DNA of 12,938 nucleotides from Clostridiales bacterium UBA4644 (GTDB taxonomy: Bacteria > Bacillota > Clostridia > Oscillospirales > Butyricicoccaceae): the NCBI GenBank assembly GCA_002405755.1, contig DHMK01000016.1, positions 1 to 12,938 of the forward strand, given 5' to 3'. Below the pieces are notes generated by a model. That model saw only the letters and a program-made list of their open reading frames with translations, searched no databases and was not told where the DNA came from. Below, piece by piece: positions 1 through 6,885 of the stretch. A program made the position numbers and the translations under genes. The number at the start of each line of letters is the position of its first letter. Position 1 is the first letter of the stretch.

Positions 1-11
1 GTGGACGAATG

Positions 12-34
12 CCCCGCAGCGAAACGCTGCGGGG
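12..34. other. Perfect 10-bp hairpin near the window edge
   Basis: CCCCGCAGCG (12-21) and CGCTGCGGGG (25-34) are perfect inverted repeats separated by AAA. The stem is strong enough for a terminator, but no T tract follows on either strand, so a terminator call is not supported. It may belong to the end of a gene left of the window or to the repeat-rich stretch that follows. I see no coding sequence between 1 and 286: no plausible start with a ribosome site, and nothing resembling the C-terminus of a WalR-type regulator. Confidence 0.5.
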
Positions 35-69
35 TCCCCGGGCCGTTGTGCCCGCAGGCGCGGAAGCTT

Positions 70-90
70 TCGATCGTCTCGGTCGATCGT
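70..90. repeat. Short direct repeat of TCGATCGT
   Basis: TCGATCGT occurs at 70-77 and again at 83-90 with a 5-base spacer. Because CGATCG is itself palindromic, the two copies can also pair as a 6-bp hairpin. It could be a binding site for a regulator or part of the neighbouring repeat; the sequence alone does not decide. Confidence 0.35.
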
Positions 91-119
91 AACCGTCAGC
101 CCGTTCCTACACGCTGCCT

Positions 120-174
120 ACAACCTCTCAGTCAGGGCCTTTGGCCCTGCCAGCTCCCCTTACACAGGGGAGCC
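120..174. repeat. Two-hairpin palindromic dispersed repeat (Oscillospiraceae type)
   Basis: After a CAACCTCTCAGT lead-in there are two adjacent perfect hairpins: CAGGGCC (133-139), loop TTT, GGCCCTG (143-149), and GCTCCCCT (153-160), loop TACAC, AGGGGAGC (166-173). A conserved lead-in, a variable first hairpin and a GCTCCCC/GGGGAGC second hairpin match a class of short dispersed intergenic repeats that I recall from Faecalibacterium and related Oscillospiraceae genomes. They are thought to be non-coding, possibly mobile in trans like MITEs. Family membership is from memory and only one full copy is visible. The G-rich stretch at 176-235 may be the worn remainder of the element. It lies about 110 bases before walK. 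Confidence 0.6.
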
Positions 175-272
175 AAGCCCCGTGGGGGACGGGGGTTCTC
201 TCAGAGGGCGCCAAGCTCTGCGGGGGCGGGGGCGGCTTTGTGCATCCGGCGATGGCGAAAGATCGTTTTTGA

Positions 273-278
273 AGGGAG
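273..278 (+). promoter_or_regulatory. Ribosome binding site deciding the walK start
   Basis: AGGGAG ends 8 bases before the ATG at 287. The reading frame stays open further upstream to a GTG at 182, but that extension overlaps the repeat region, has no ribosome site, and would put a charged, Gly/Arg-rich stretch before the first membrane segment. The ATG at 287 is therefore the supported start. Confidence 0.8.
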
Positions 279-286
279 AACAACAG

Positions 287-2053
287 ATGTTCCGAAGCTT
301 ACATATGAAGCTGGTGCTGGTGCTGGTGCTGCTCATCGTCTCGGTGATGGCGGTGGTGGGGACCTTTCTGATCAATTCGGTCATCTCCTACCATATCCAG
401 GAATTCGAGAGCCAGATGGCCTCGGTGTTCACCTCGGAGTTTATCCTTTCGCTGGAAAAAAACGCAGACGGGCCAAAAACCCTGCGGGATACGGTGGAGG
501 CCTATTCCGCGCCGCTGGGCATCGACGAATACCGCCGCTTTTATGTGCTGGACGGCAAGACTGGCGCTTATCTTTCCGGCTCTGACGACCGCTACGGAGA
601 GACGATGGCGCTGACGCCCAACATTCTGGCGGCCATGAACGGTCGGGTGGGGCAGGACAACGACCTGCTGGACAGCTATTTTGACGTGGCGATCCCCATC
701 CGGGACGCGGCGGGGGAGACGGCCTATGTGGTGGGCGTTTTGGACGACAAGACGGAGCTGCAGGAGCTGAACTGGAACCTGTTTACCATCCTGATCCGGG
801 CCATGCTGTTCGGACTGGTGGTGGCGATCTTCCTGTCCTTCCTGTTGTCCAAGACCATCACCAACCCGGTGGAGCGGCTGACGGAGCAGGCGGCCCGCAT
901 CGCCGGAGGCGACTTCAGCAGCCTGGAGGAGATCCATTCCAACGACGAGATCGGCGTTTTGAGCCAGACCTTCAACGAGATGAGCGTTCAGCTGGAGAGC
1001 ACCCTCCGCCAGGTGGGCGAGGAGCGCAACAAGCTGGACACCCTCTTCCGCCACATGGCGGACGGCATGGTGGCCTTTGACAGCCGGGGCCGGCTGCTCC
1101 AGTTCAACCCGGCGGCGGAGACCATGCTGGGCCGGACCCTTTGCCCGGAGCTTTCCTATGAGGAGATCTTCCCCAACGTGCAGGTGCGGCAGGAGGATCT
1201 GGCCCAGGACGGCAAGTCCATCGAGGTGGATTTTGCCGCCGGACCCCGGTTTTTGAAGATCTATTTTGCGCCCATCCATCTTGGCTCCGACAGTCAGGGC
1301 CTGATGGCGGTGCTCCACGACATCACCGAGCAGCAGAAGCTGGACGACAGCCGCCGGGAGTTCGTGGCCAATGTTTCCCATGAGCTGCGTACGCCGCTGA
1401 CCAATGTTAAGGGCTATGCGGAGACGCTGCTCAGCGCCGACGACATCGACCGGGAGACCCAGACTCGCTTTTTGCAGGTCATCAGCTCGGAGGCAGACCG
1501 CATGACCCGCATCGTCAAGGATCTGCTCACGCTGACCCGGCTGGATTATAACCGGATGGAGATGAATATGCACCGGATGGATCTGCGGCAGCTGGGCGAA
1601 AAGGCTGCCCAGGCAATGGCTATGGAGGCGGAGAACCGGGGCCTCACCCTGACCTGTGACCTGCCGGAGAGCCTGCCCCCCACCTTCGGCGATCCGGAGC
1701 GGATCCAGCAGGTCATTATCAATATCATCACCAACGCCATCAAATACAATAAAAAAGACGGCAGCATCCATATCACCGGCGGCGTGGAGGACGGGCAGGT
1801 CTTCCTGCGGGTGGAGGATACGGGCATCGGCGTGCCCAAGGAGGATCTGCCCCGGCTGTTTGAGCGCTTTTACCGCGTGGACAAGGCCCGCAGCCGGGAG
1901 AGCGGCGGCACCGGTCTGGGCCTGGCCATTGCCCGGCAGATCGCGGAGACCCACGGCGGCTCCATCCGCTTCGAGAGCGAATACGGCAAGGGCAGCGTGG
2001 TGACCCTGCTGCTGCCCATTGCCTCCGGGGAACAGGAGGAGCAGCATGGCTGA
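287..2053 (+). CDS. walK: Sensor histidine kinase WalK (VicK/YycG family)
   Basis: Membrane sensor kinase of the essential cell-wall two-component system of Firmicutes, which phosphorylates the response regulator WalR. The 588-residue protein, close to the roughly 610 of Bacillus WalK, shows the classical layout: membrane segment 1 (about 8-30), an extracellular sensor domain (about 31-163), membrane segment 2 (about 166-189), HAMP (about 190-243), PAS (about 250-355), a phospho-acceptor domain with H365 in NVSHELRTPLTN, and an ATPase domain with N483 (N box), DTGIG at 511-515, the FERFYRVD F box and GGTGLGLA from 540. The specific WalK call rests on the extracellular/HAMP/PAS layout plus the downstream walH, walI and walJ genes. 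The stop overlaps the walH start by 8 bases, implying translational coupling. No promoter is evident directly upstream and walR is not in the window. A PhoR-like kinase is the alternative, made unlikely by the neighbours. Confidence 0.92.
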   Translation: MFRSLHMKLVLVLVLLIVSVMAVVGTFLINSVISYHIQEFESQMASVFTSEFILSLEKNADGPKTLRDTVEAYSAPLGIDEYRRFYVLDGKTGAYLSGSDDRYGETMALTPNILAAMNGRVGQDNDLLDSYFDVAIPIRDAAGETAYVVGVLDDKTELQELNWNLFTILIRAMLFGLVVAIFLSFLLSKTITNPVERLTEQAARIAGGDFSSLEEIHSNDEIGVLSQTFNEMSVQLESTLRQVGEERNKLDTLFRHMADGMVAFDSRGRLLQFNPAAETMLGRTLCPELSYEEIFPNVQVRQEDLAQDGKSIEVDFAAGPRFLKIYFAPIHLGSDSQGLMAVLHDITEQQKLDDSRREFVANVSHELRTPLTNVKGYAETLLSADDIDRETQTRFLQVISSEADRMTRIVKDLLTLTRLDYNRMEMNMHRMDLRQLGEKAAQAMAMEAENRGLTLTCDLPESLPPTFGDPERIQQVIINIITNAIKYNKKDGSIHITGGVEDGQVFLRVEDTGIGVPKEDLPRLFERFYRVDKARSRESGGTGLGLAIARQIAETHGGSIRFESEYGKGSVVTLLLPIASGEQEEQHG

Positions 2054-3308
2054 CCGGCTGAAAAATCTGCTGCTGGCGGTGCTGCTGACGCTGATGGTGG
2101 TCCTTTTGGGGGCGACCTTCCTTTTGAGTATGCGCAACAGCCAGGGCGGCCAGCGGCTTCTGCAGGCGCTGCGTCCCGTGGAAAAGGCCGGCTCCGGCCA
2201 GACGGCGGTCACGGCCATGGCCTGGCCGGAAAAGCTGGCGGTGCTGGGGGAGGAGGGCGTGTTTTACGCCGTTTCCGGCGAGGACTATACGCAGCTCTAT
2301 CAGCAGGGCGAGGCCTTGTGCCAGGAGGCGCTGGGTTCGGCCGACACGCCCGCGCAGCTGACGGAGACGGAATACCGGCGCCTTTTGCAGACGCCGGCCA
2401 TTTTGGCGGAATATCACAGCGGCCTGCCCTTTTATCTGCTGCAGGCCTGGAGCGGCAGCGAGGAGCTGCGGGAGGGACTTACCGTCCGGAGCTTTGCCCT
2501 GACCAAAACGGCCGGAGGCGTGACGCTGCTGCTGACGGATGAAAACGGCGGCCGCTGGCAGGCCGGGACCGCCGCCTCCGCTGCGGAGCTGGAGGAGCTC
2601 TGCGCGCAGGAGCGGCAGAGCAACGCCGTTCTGGCGAAGGAAAGCTATCCCGGGCTGGTCTGGGACGAGCTTCTGCTCACAGGCGCGGCAGACCTCCCCG
2701 GCTACAGCGCTCTGCGGCCGGATATCGTGGAAAAGGGCGAGCTTTCTCAGCAGGTGCAGGCGCTGTTTTCCATGAACGCCTATCTGGCCCGGGTCTATCA
2801 AAACAGCAGCGGCAGCCTGGTCTATGTGGAGGGCCGCAGCACCCTGAGCCTGGGGCAGGAGGGCGAGCTGATCTATGCCGGCGCGGAGGGCGCCGATCTG
2901 GAGATCTCCGCCGGACAGGAGCCGCAGCGCACGGTGGAGATCTGCCAGAAGGTCTGCGCGCTGATGCGGCAGGTCTGGAGCGGGACCGGCGCCTCCGGCA
3001 GACTGAGCCTGGACGGCGTCCGGCGGGAAAACGGCAGGCTGCTGCTTTCCTTTGCGCTGGATATGGACGGAAAATTCCTGGAAAAGGACGGCGGCTGGGC
3101 CCAGGTGACGGTGGAGGACGGCGTAGTGACCGGCGCCTCCGCTTCTCTGCGGCGTCTGGAGCAGACGGAGCACACGCTGCTGCTCCCCATGACGGAGGCG
3201 GCGGGAATGCTGGCGGCGCTGCCCTACAGACAGGCCCGGCTCTGCATCCGCATGACGGCCGGGGAAGGCGGCTTTGCACCCGGGATCTGCCGGGTAACGG
3301 AGGACTGA
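2046..3308 (+). CDS. walH: WalH/YycH-like regulatory membrane protein
   Basis: Likely the YycH-type partner that, with YycI, contacts the membrane segments of WalK and tunes its kinase activity (inhibiting in Bacillus subtilis, activating in Staphylococcus aureus). The 420-residue protein has a single N-terminal membrane anchor (about residues 6-28, MADRLKNLL then a Leu/Val-rich run) and a large outside domain rich in Glu, Gln and Leu with no recognisable catalytic motif. Its length is near the family's usual 440-450. The ATG at 2046 follows AGGAGG (2034-2039) by 6 bases and lies inside the last codons of walK. The assignment rests mainly on topology, size and position between walK and a walI-like gene; sequence similarity to Bacillus YycH is not obvious by eye. 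Secretion of the outside domain by the anchor is inferred. Confidence 0.7.
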   Translation: MADRLKNLLLAVLLTLMVVLLGATFLLSMRNSQGGQRLLQALRPVEKAGSGQTAVTAMAWPEKLAVLGEEGVFYAVSGEDYTQLYQQGEALCQEALGSADTPAQLTETEYRRLLQTPAILAEYHSGLPFYLLQAWSGSEELREGLTVRSFALTKTAGGVTLLLTDENGGRWQAGTAASAAELEELCAQERQSNAVLAKESYPGLVWDELLLTGAADLPGYSALRPDIVEKGELSQQVQALFSMNAYLARVYQNSSGSLVYVEGRSTLSLGQEGELIYAGAEGADLEISAGQEPQRTVEICQKVCALMRQVWSGTGASGRLSLDGVRRENGRLLLSFALDMDGKFLEKDGGWAQVTVEDGVVTGASASLRRLEQTEHTLLLPMTEAAGMLAALPYRQARLCIRMTAGEGGFAPGICRVTED

Positions 3309-3311
3309 GCG

Positions 3312-4112
3312 ATGGAATGGAAAAAGGTCCGGAACTGGCTGATCCTGCTGCTGCTGACGGCCGATCTGATCCTTGCGGGCAATATCGGCTGGCAGGTTCT
3401 GCAGATGCGCCGCTCGGAATGGACGGCGGTGGAGGATGCGGTGGCCGTGGCGGAGCGGGCGGGGGTGACGCTTTCCCAGGAGGCGCTCCGCGCCCTGCCG
3501 GAGCGGCCAAAGGCCTATCAGCTCCATCGGGATAACAGCCGGGAGGCACAGACGGCCCAGGCACTGCTGGGAGCGGAGCGGGCCTCGGAGCCCGGCGGCG
3601 GCGTGAGCATCTACCAAAGCGACCGGGGACAGCTGAGCTTCCGCCGGGGCGGCGCGGTAGAGCTTTCCGTGCTCTGGCCGCAGGACAGCGTCGACGGCAG
3701 CCAATGCCGCGCGCTGCTGGAGGAGGCAGGCTTTCCCATGGAGCAGGCGCTGCTTTCCGGAGAGACCGGCCGGCAGGCGCTGCTGCAGCAATATGATGGG
3801 CGGACGGTGTTCAACTGCCGGCTCCAGTGGTCGCTGCAGGAGGGCTATCTGCAGGTGCGTGGCCGGTGGCTCATGAACGGAGAGACCGGCGCGGAGACCG
3901 AGGCCCAGCCCATGAGCCGGGCGCAGCTGACGCTCTCCCTGTGTGCGCTGCTGCAGGAGCATGGCCTGACGGGCATCCGTTCGCTGGAGATGGGCTATTA
4001 TCTGCAGAGCGAGGATCCGCAGACGGCGGTCCTGGTGCCGGTGTGGGCGGCGGAAACGGCAAAGGGCAGACTTTTGCTGAGCTGTCTGGACGGAACGGAG
4101 CTGAATAATTGA
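3312..4112 (+). CDS. walI: WalI/YycI-like regulatory membrane protein
   Basis: Probable second accessory regulator of WalK. The 266-residue protein begins MEWKKVRNWLILLLLTADL, which closely resembles the start of Bacillus YycI (a short Met-Asp/Glu-Trp-x-Lys lead, then one membrane helix containing an aspartate). The helix covers about residues 8-25; the rest is an extracytoplasmic domain. YycI proteins are usually 260-280 residues long, so length fits. In characterised species YycH and YycI have similar folds and form a heterodimer beside WalK. The gene starts 3 bases after walH with GGAGGA (3299-3304) spaced 7 bases from the ATG, so the two are almost certainly co-transcribed and co-translated. 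No enzymatic motif is visible. Confidence 0.75.
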   Translation: MEWKKVRNWLILLLLTADLILAGNIGWQVLQMRRSEWTAVEDAVAVAERAGVTLSQEALRALPERPKAYQLHRDNSREAQTAQALLGAERASEPGGGVSIYQSDRGQLSFRRGGAVELSVLWPQDSVDGSQCRALLEEAGFPMEQALLSGETGRQALLQQYDGRTVFNCRLQWSLQEGYLQVRGRWLMNGETGAETEAQPMSRAQLTLSLCALLQEHGLTGIRSLEMGYYLQSEDPQTAVLVPVWAAETAKGRLLLSCLDGTELNN

Positions 4113-4161
4113 GCCGTTTTCGGAAAAACAGCCGAAAAATTAAGAAAATCATAAGGGACTC

Positions 4162-4190
4162 TTTTTATTTTGCAGGAACTGTGATACACT
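4162..4190 (+). promoter_or_regulatory. Probable promoter for murA
   Basis: The 142-base walI-murA gap contains an AT-rich stretch unlike its GC-rich surroundings. The best sigma-A match is TTTTTA (4162-4167), a 17-base spacer, and TACACT (4185-4190), with a TG two bases before the -10 box (TGaTACACT). A second candidate -10, TATCAT, starts at 4190. The -35 is weak, so the exact start is uncertain, but local AT richness and the absence of other promoters in the block support an internal promoter here. Confidence 0.45.
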
Positions 4191-4206
4191 ATCATAGAAT
4201 CCCTAT

Positions 4207-4221
4207 GGGAGCTTGGCTCCC
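4207..4221 (+). other. Hairpin in the murA leader
   Basis: GGGAGC (4207-4212), loop TTG, GCTCCC (4216-4221): a perfect 6-bp GC-rich stem in the predicted murA 5' leader, about 20 bases before the ribosome site. It could stabilise the leader or modulate translation. Its right arm with loop, CTTGGCTCCC, is the reverse complement of the right arm of the repeat near 170, which could be chance. Confidence 0.4.
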
Positions 4222-4239
4222 GGGACCGGAAAAAGCTGC

Positions 4240-4246
4240 AAGGGGG
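4240..4246 (+). promoter_or_regulatory. Ribosome binding site deciding the TTG start of murA
   Basis: AAGGGGG ends 8 bases before TTG at 4255. Starting there gives MDKFIIHGGKPLFGEV, which matches the normal MurA N-terminus and puts the conserved lysine at position 22. An earlier in-frame TTG at 4213 would add 14 residues without a ribosome site and would lie in the leader hairpin. Confidence 0.75.
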
Positions 4247-4254
4247 CTGCCTCT

Positions 4255-5547
4255 TTGGATAAATTTATAATTCACGGCGGGAAACCGCTGTTTGGCGAGG
4301 TGACGGTCAGCGGCGCGAAGAACGCGGCTGTGGCCATCATTCCCGCCGCCATCCTGGTGGATGGCGTCTGCCGGATCGAGAATATCCCCATGGTACGGGA
4401 TGTGGTGATCCAGATGGAGATCCTGCGGGAACTGGGCGTGGGCGTCCGGGTGCTGCAGCAGAACACCATCGAGATCGACTGCCGCGGGCTGCAGCGCTAT
4501 ACCGCGGTCAGCGAGCTGAATCGGAAGATGCGCGCCTCCTATTATCTCATCGGCGCGTTTCTGGGACGGTTCCGCCGGGCGGAGGTCTCCATGCCGGGCG
4601 GCTGCAATTTCGGCGGCGTGCGCCCCATCGACCAGCACCTGAAGGGCTTTGAGGCGCTGGGCGCGGAGATGGATATCCGCAACGGCGTGGTCTATGCCGA
4701 TGCGTCCGGCGGACTTCATGGCGCGGGCATCTATCTGGACGTGGCCAGCGTTGGCGCGACGGTGAACATCATGCTGGCTGCCTGTCTGGCAGAGGGCCAG
4801 ACGGTCATTGAAAACGCCGCCAAGGAGCCGCATATCGTAGATTTGGCCAACTTTTTGAACTCCATGGGCGCGGACATCATGGGCGCAGGCACCGATGTGA
4901 TCAAGATCCGCGGCGTGGAGCGGCTGGCCGGCGGCAATTATTCCATCATCCCCGATCAGATCGAGGCCGGCACCTATATGGCGGCGGTGGCCGCCACTGG
5001 CGGCAGCGTCCTGGTGAAGAACATCATTCCAAAGCACATGGACTGCATCACCGCCAAGCTGGAGGAGATGGGTCTGGAGGTGGAGGAGCAGGACGACAGC
5101 ATCCGCGTCACCCGCCGGGGCCCGCTCCACAAGATCCAGGTAAAAACGCTGTTTTATCCAGGCTTCCCCACGGATATGCAGCCGCAGCTGGCGGCGGCGC
5201 TCTGTCTGGCGGAGGGGACCTCCATCATCACCGAGGGCGTCTGGGAAAATCGCTTCCGCTATTCCGACGAGCTGCGCCGGATGGGGGCGAAGATCCAGGT
5301 GGACGGCAAGGTGGCCGTTATCGAGGGCGTCAGCAAGCTCACCGGCGCGCCGGTGAAGGCCAGCGACCTGCGGGCAGGCGCCGCGCTGGTGATCGCCGGT
5401 CTGGCGGCGGAGGGCACCACGGAGATCGAGGAGATCGGCTATATCGAGCGGGGCTATGAGGACCTGGTGGAAAAGCTGCGCCGGCTGGGGGCGGACATCG
5501 CCCGGGTCAGCGTGGAGGAGCCTGCCATCATCCCCAAGGCAAACTGA
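4255..5547 (+). CDS. murA: UDP-N-acetylglucosamine 1-carboxyvinyltransferase MurA
   Basis: Cytoplasmic enzyme that transfers enolpyruvate from phosphoenolpyruvate to UDP-GlcNAc, the first committed step of peptidoglycan precursor synthesis. The 430 residues fit the family's usual 415-435. Visible signatures are SGAKN with K22, the active-site loop MPGGC with C117 (the cysteine alkylated by fosfomycin, so target-based sensitivity is expected), GVRPIDQHL after it, and YPGFPTDMQPQ, whose aspartate is the general base. The start is a TTG codon; weak initiation may limit output. The gene sits between walI and walJ, so the substrate-committing wall enzyme is embedded in the cluster of the kinase that senses wall status. 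It has a likely promoter of its own and is followed by a terminator-like hairpin. Many Firmicutes carry a second MurA elsewhere; whether this is MurA1 or MurA2 cannot be told here. Confidence 0.96.
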   Translation: MDKFIIHGGKPLFGEVTVSGAKNAAVAIIPAAILVDGVCRIENIPMVRDVVIQMEILRELGVGVRVLQQNTIEIDCRGLQRYTAVSELNRKMRASYYLIGAFLGRFRRAEVSMPGGCNFGGVRPIDQHLKGFEALGAEMDIRNGVVYADASGGLHGAGIYLDVASVGATVNIMLAACLAEGQTVIENAAKEPHIVDLANFLNSMGADIMGAGTDVIKIRGVERLAGGNYSIIPDQIEAGTYMAAVAATGGSVLVKNIIPKHMDCITAKLEEMGLEVEEQDDSIRVTRRGPLHKIQVKTLFYPGFPTDMQPQLAAALCLAEGTSIITEGVWENRFRYSDELRRMGAKIQVDGKVAVIEGVSKLTGAPVKASDLRAGAALVIAGLAAEGTTEIEEIGYIERGYEDLVEKLRRLGADIARVSVEEPAIIPKAN

Positions 5548-5574
5548 GCCTTTTCAGACGAAGAGAAATATCGG

Positions 5575-5603
5575 GCGGGGCGGCAGAACGCCGCCCCGCT
5601 TTT
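5575..5603 (+). terminator. Terminator-like hairpin between murA and walJ
   Basis: GCGGGGCGGC (5575-5584), loop AGAAC, GCCGCCCCGC (5590-5599) is a perfect 10-bp stem followed by TTTT (5600-5603). The T tract is short and the walJ ribosome site AGGAGA (5605-5610) follows at once, so it may act as a partial terminator that sets the walJ/rlmH to murA ratio rather than a full stop. No separate promoter for walJ is evident after it. Confidence 0.65.
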
Positions 5604-5615
5604 CAGGAGAAGAAG

Positions 5616-6389
5616 ATGACATATTTCTGTACGCTGGCCAGCGGCAGCAGCGGAAACTGCGCCGTTTATGCATGCGGCCGCGCCCGCATGCTGGTGGATG
5701 CGGGAAAAAATACCCGGTACATCACAGACGGCCTTCGGCGGCTGGCCCTTTCGCCGGGGGAGCTGACCCATATCCTTGTGACCCACAGCCACAGCGATCA
5801 TGTTTCCGCCCTGCCGGTGCTGCTGAAGCACACCGGGGCGACGCTGGTCTGCTCGGAGGAGACGCTGGAGGCGCTGGCCGACCGTCTTCCCGCGGGCCAG
5901 AAGACCCTGACCTTTTCGCCGGGACGGCAGCTGGAGCTGGCCGGCTGTCCGGTGAATACCTTTGCCACCCTCCACGATGCGCCGGGCAGCTGCGGCTATG
6001 TGCTGGGCGCGGGGCGGGAGCAGGTGGCCTTCTGCACGGATACCGGAACGGTAACGGGGGAGATCTTTGCCGCCATGCAGGGCTGCGCGGCGGCGGTGCT
6101 GGAGTTCAACCATGATGCGGAGCTGCTGAAGAGCGGGCCGTATCCCTATGCGCTGAAGCTGCGGATCCTTTCGGATCAGGGCCATCTTTCCAACCGGTTT
6201 TCCGCAAAGGTGGCGGTGCGGCTCTGCCAGGAGGGGACCCGTCATGTGACCCTGGCCCACCTGAGCCGGGAAAACAACACGCCGGAGCTGGCGCTGGAGG
6301 CGCTGCGGACGGCGCTCCGGCAGGAGGGGCTCTCCCCGGAAGTGGCCCTGGCTCCAAGGGAGCAGCTGGGCCGGCCGGTATTTCTTTGA
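5616..6389 (+). CDS. walJ: WalJ/YycJ metallo-beta-lactamase-fold nuclease
   Basis: Cytoplasmic metallo-hydrolase of the YycJ family, reported in Bacillus as a 5'-3' double-strand DNA exonuclease linked to mismatch repair; in streptococci it influences cell division and wall homeostasis. The 257-residue protein shows the metal-binding HSHSDH at residues 57-62, the family opening FCTLASGSSGNC (4-15), an LVDAG motif (26-30), a CTDTG motif mid-protein, the EFNHD segment, GHLSN at 189-193 and AHLSRENNTP at 214-223. These match YycJ rather than RNase Z or true beta-lactamases. AGGAGA precedes the ATG by 5 bases. Its place after walKHI, interrupted only by murA, is the expected wal-cluster synteny. 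Transcription probably depends on read-through of the hairpin just upstream. Confidence 0.93.
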   Translation: MTYFCTLASGSSGNCAVYACGRARMLVDAGKNTRYITDGLRRLALSPGELTHILVTHSHSDHVSALPVLLKHTGATLVCSEETLEALADRLPAGQKTLTFSPGRQLELAGCPVNTFATLHDAPGSCGYVLGAGREQVAFCTDTGTVTGEIFAAMQGCAAAVLEFNHDAELLKSGPYPYALKLRILSDQGHLSNRFSAKVAVRLCQEGTRHVTLAHLSRENNTPELALEALRTALRQEGLSPEVALAPREQLGRPVFL

Positions 6390-6404
6390 GCGCAGGGAGG
6401 ACTT

Positions 6405-6863
6405 ATGCTGAACATCCGACTGATCTGCGTGGGCAAGCTGAAGGAGAGGTTTTATCTGGAGGCCTGCCGGGAATATGAAAAGCGGCTGGGGACGCTCTGC
6501 CGCATGGAGATCCTGCAGCTGGAGGAGGAGCCGGACCGGCCCGGCGCGCTGGCGAAGGAGGCGGAAAGGATCCGCGCCGCCATTCCCCAGGGCAGCTGCG
6601 TCGTTGCCATGTGCATCGAGGGCAGGATGCTTTCCTCCGAGGGGCTGGCGGAAAAGCTGCAGCAGCTGCAGAATCAGGGCGTTTCCCGTCTGTGCGTGCT
6701 GATCGGCTCCTCCCGGGGGCTGGACGAGGCGCTGAAGGCGCAGAGCAGTCTGCGGCTCTCCATGTCGCCCATGACCTTTCCCCACCATTTGGCCCGGGTG
6801 ATGGTGCTGGAGCAGATCTACCGGGCGCTGTCCATTCTATCCGGAAGCAAATATCATAAATAA
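6405..6863 (+). CDS. rlmH: 23S rRNA (pseudouridine1915-N3)-methyltransferase RlmH
   Basis: SPOUT-family methyltransferase that methylates pseudouridine 1915 in helix 69 of 23S rRNA on assembled 70S ribosomes, using S-adenosylmethionine. The 152 residues fit the family (about 155). The diagnostic C-terminus is present: MTFPHHLARVMVLEQIYRA followed by a terminal YHK, and the knot loop CVLIGSSRGL lies at 97-106. Most homologues I recall have IGG in that loop; here it is IGSS, a small variation. GGGAGG (6395-6400) precedes the ATG by 4 bases and the gene begins 15 bases after walJ, so the two are co-transcribed. In Bacillus rlmH also lies in the walJ neighbourhood, so the position is conserved. 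Confidence 0.96.
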   Translation: MLNIRLICVGKLKERFYLEACREYEKRLGTLCRMEILQLEEEPDRPGALAKEAERIRAAIPQGSCVVAMCIEGRMLSSEGLAEKLQQLQNQGVSRLCVLIGSSRGLDEALKAQSSLRLSMSPMTFPHHLARVMVLEQIYRALSILSGSKYHK

Positions 6864-6885
6864 AAAACGAAACAGGAGGCAGTGT

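Noticed and set aside
12..34. Hairpin called as an intrinsic terminator
   Set aside because: Strong stem, but it is followed by TCCCCGGG rather than a T tract, so only a hairpin is reported.
182..286. N-terminal extension of WalK from GTG 182
   Set aside because: No ribosome site, Gly/Arg-rich low-complexity residues derived from the repeat, and the first membrane segment follows the ATG at 287 as in known WalK proteins.
1..585. Plus-strand open frame from the window start into walK
   Set aside because: It crosses the repeat region and then runs out of frame through walK; composition is Gly/Arg/Pro-rich and it has no ribosome site.
1773..3962. Long open frame on the minus strand across the walK end, walH and walI
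   Set aside because: It lies opposite well-supported plus-strand genes, is rich in His, Arg, Gln and Pro as GC-rich antisense frames are, and resembles no family I know.
4117..4138. TTTTCGG/CCGAAAA stem after walI as a terminator
   Set aside because: Only seven pairs, mostly A-T, an 8-base loop and no T tract on the plus strand.
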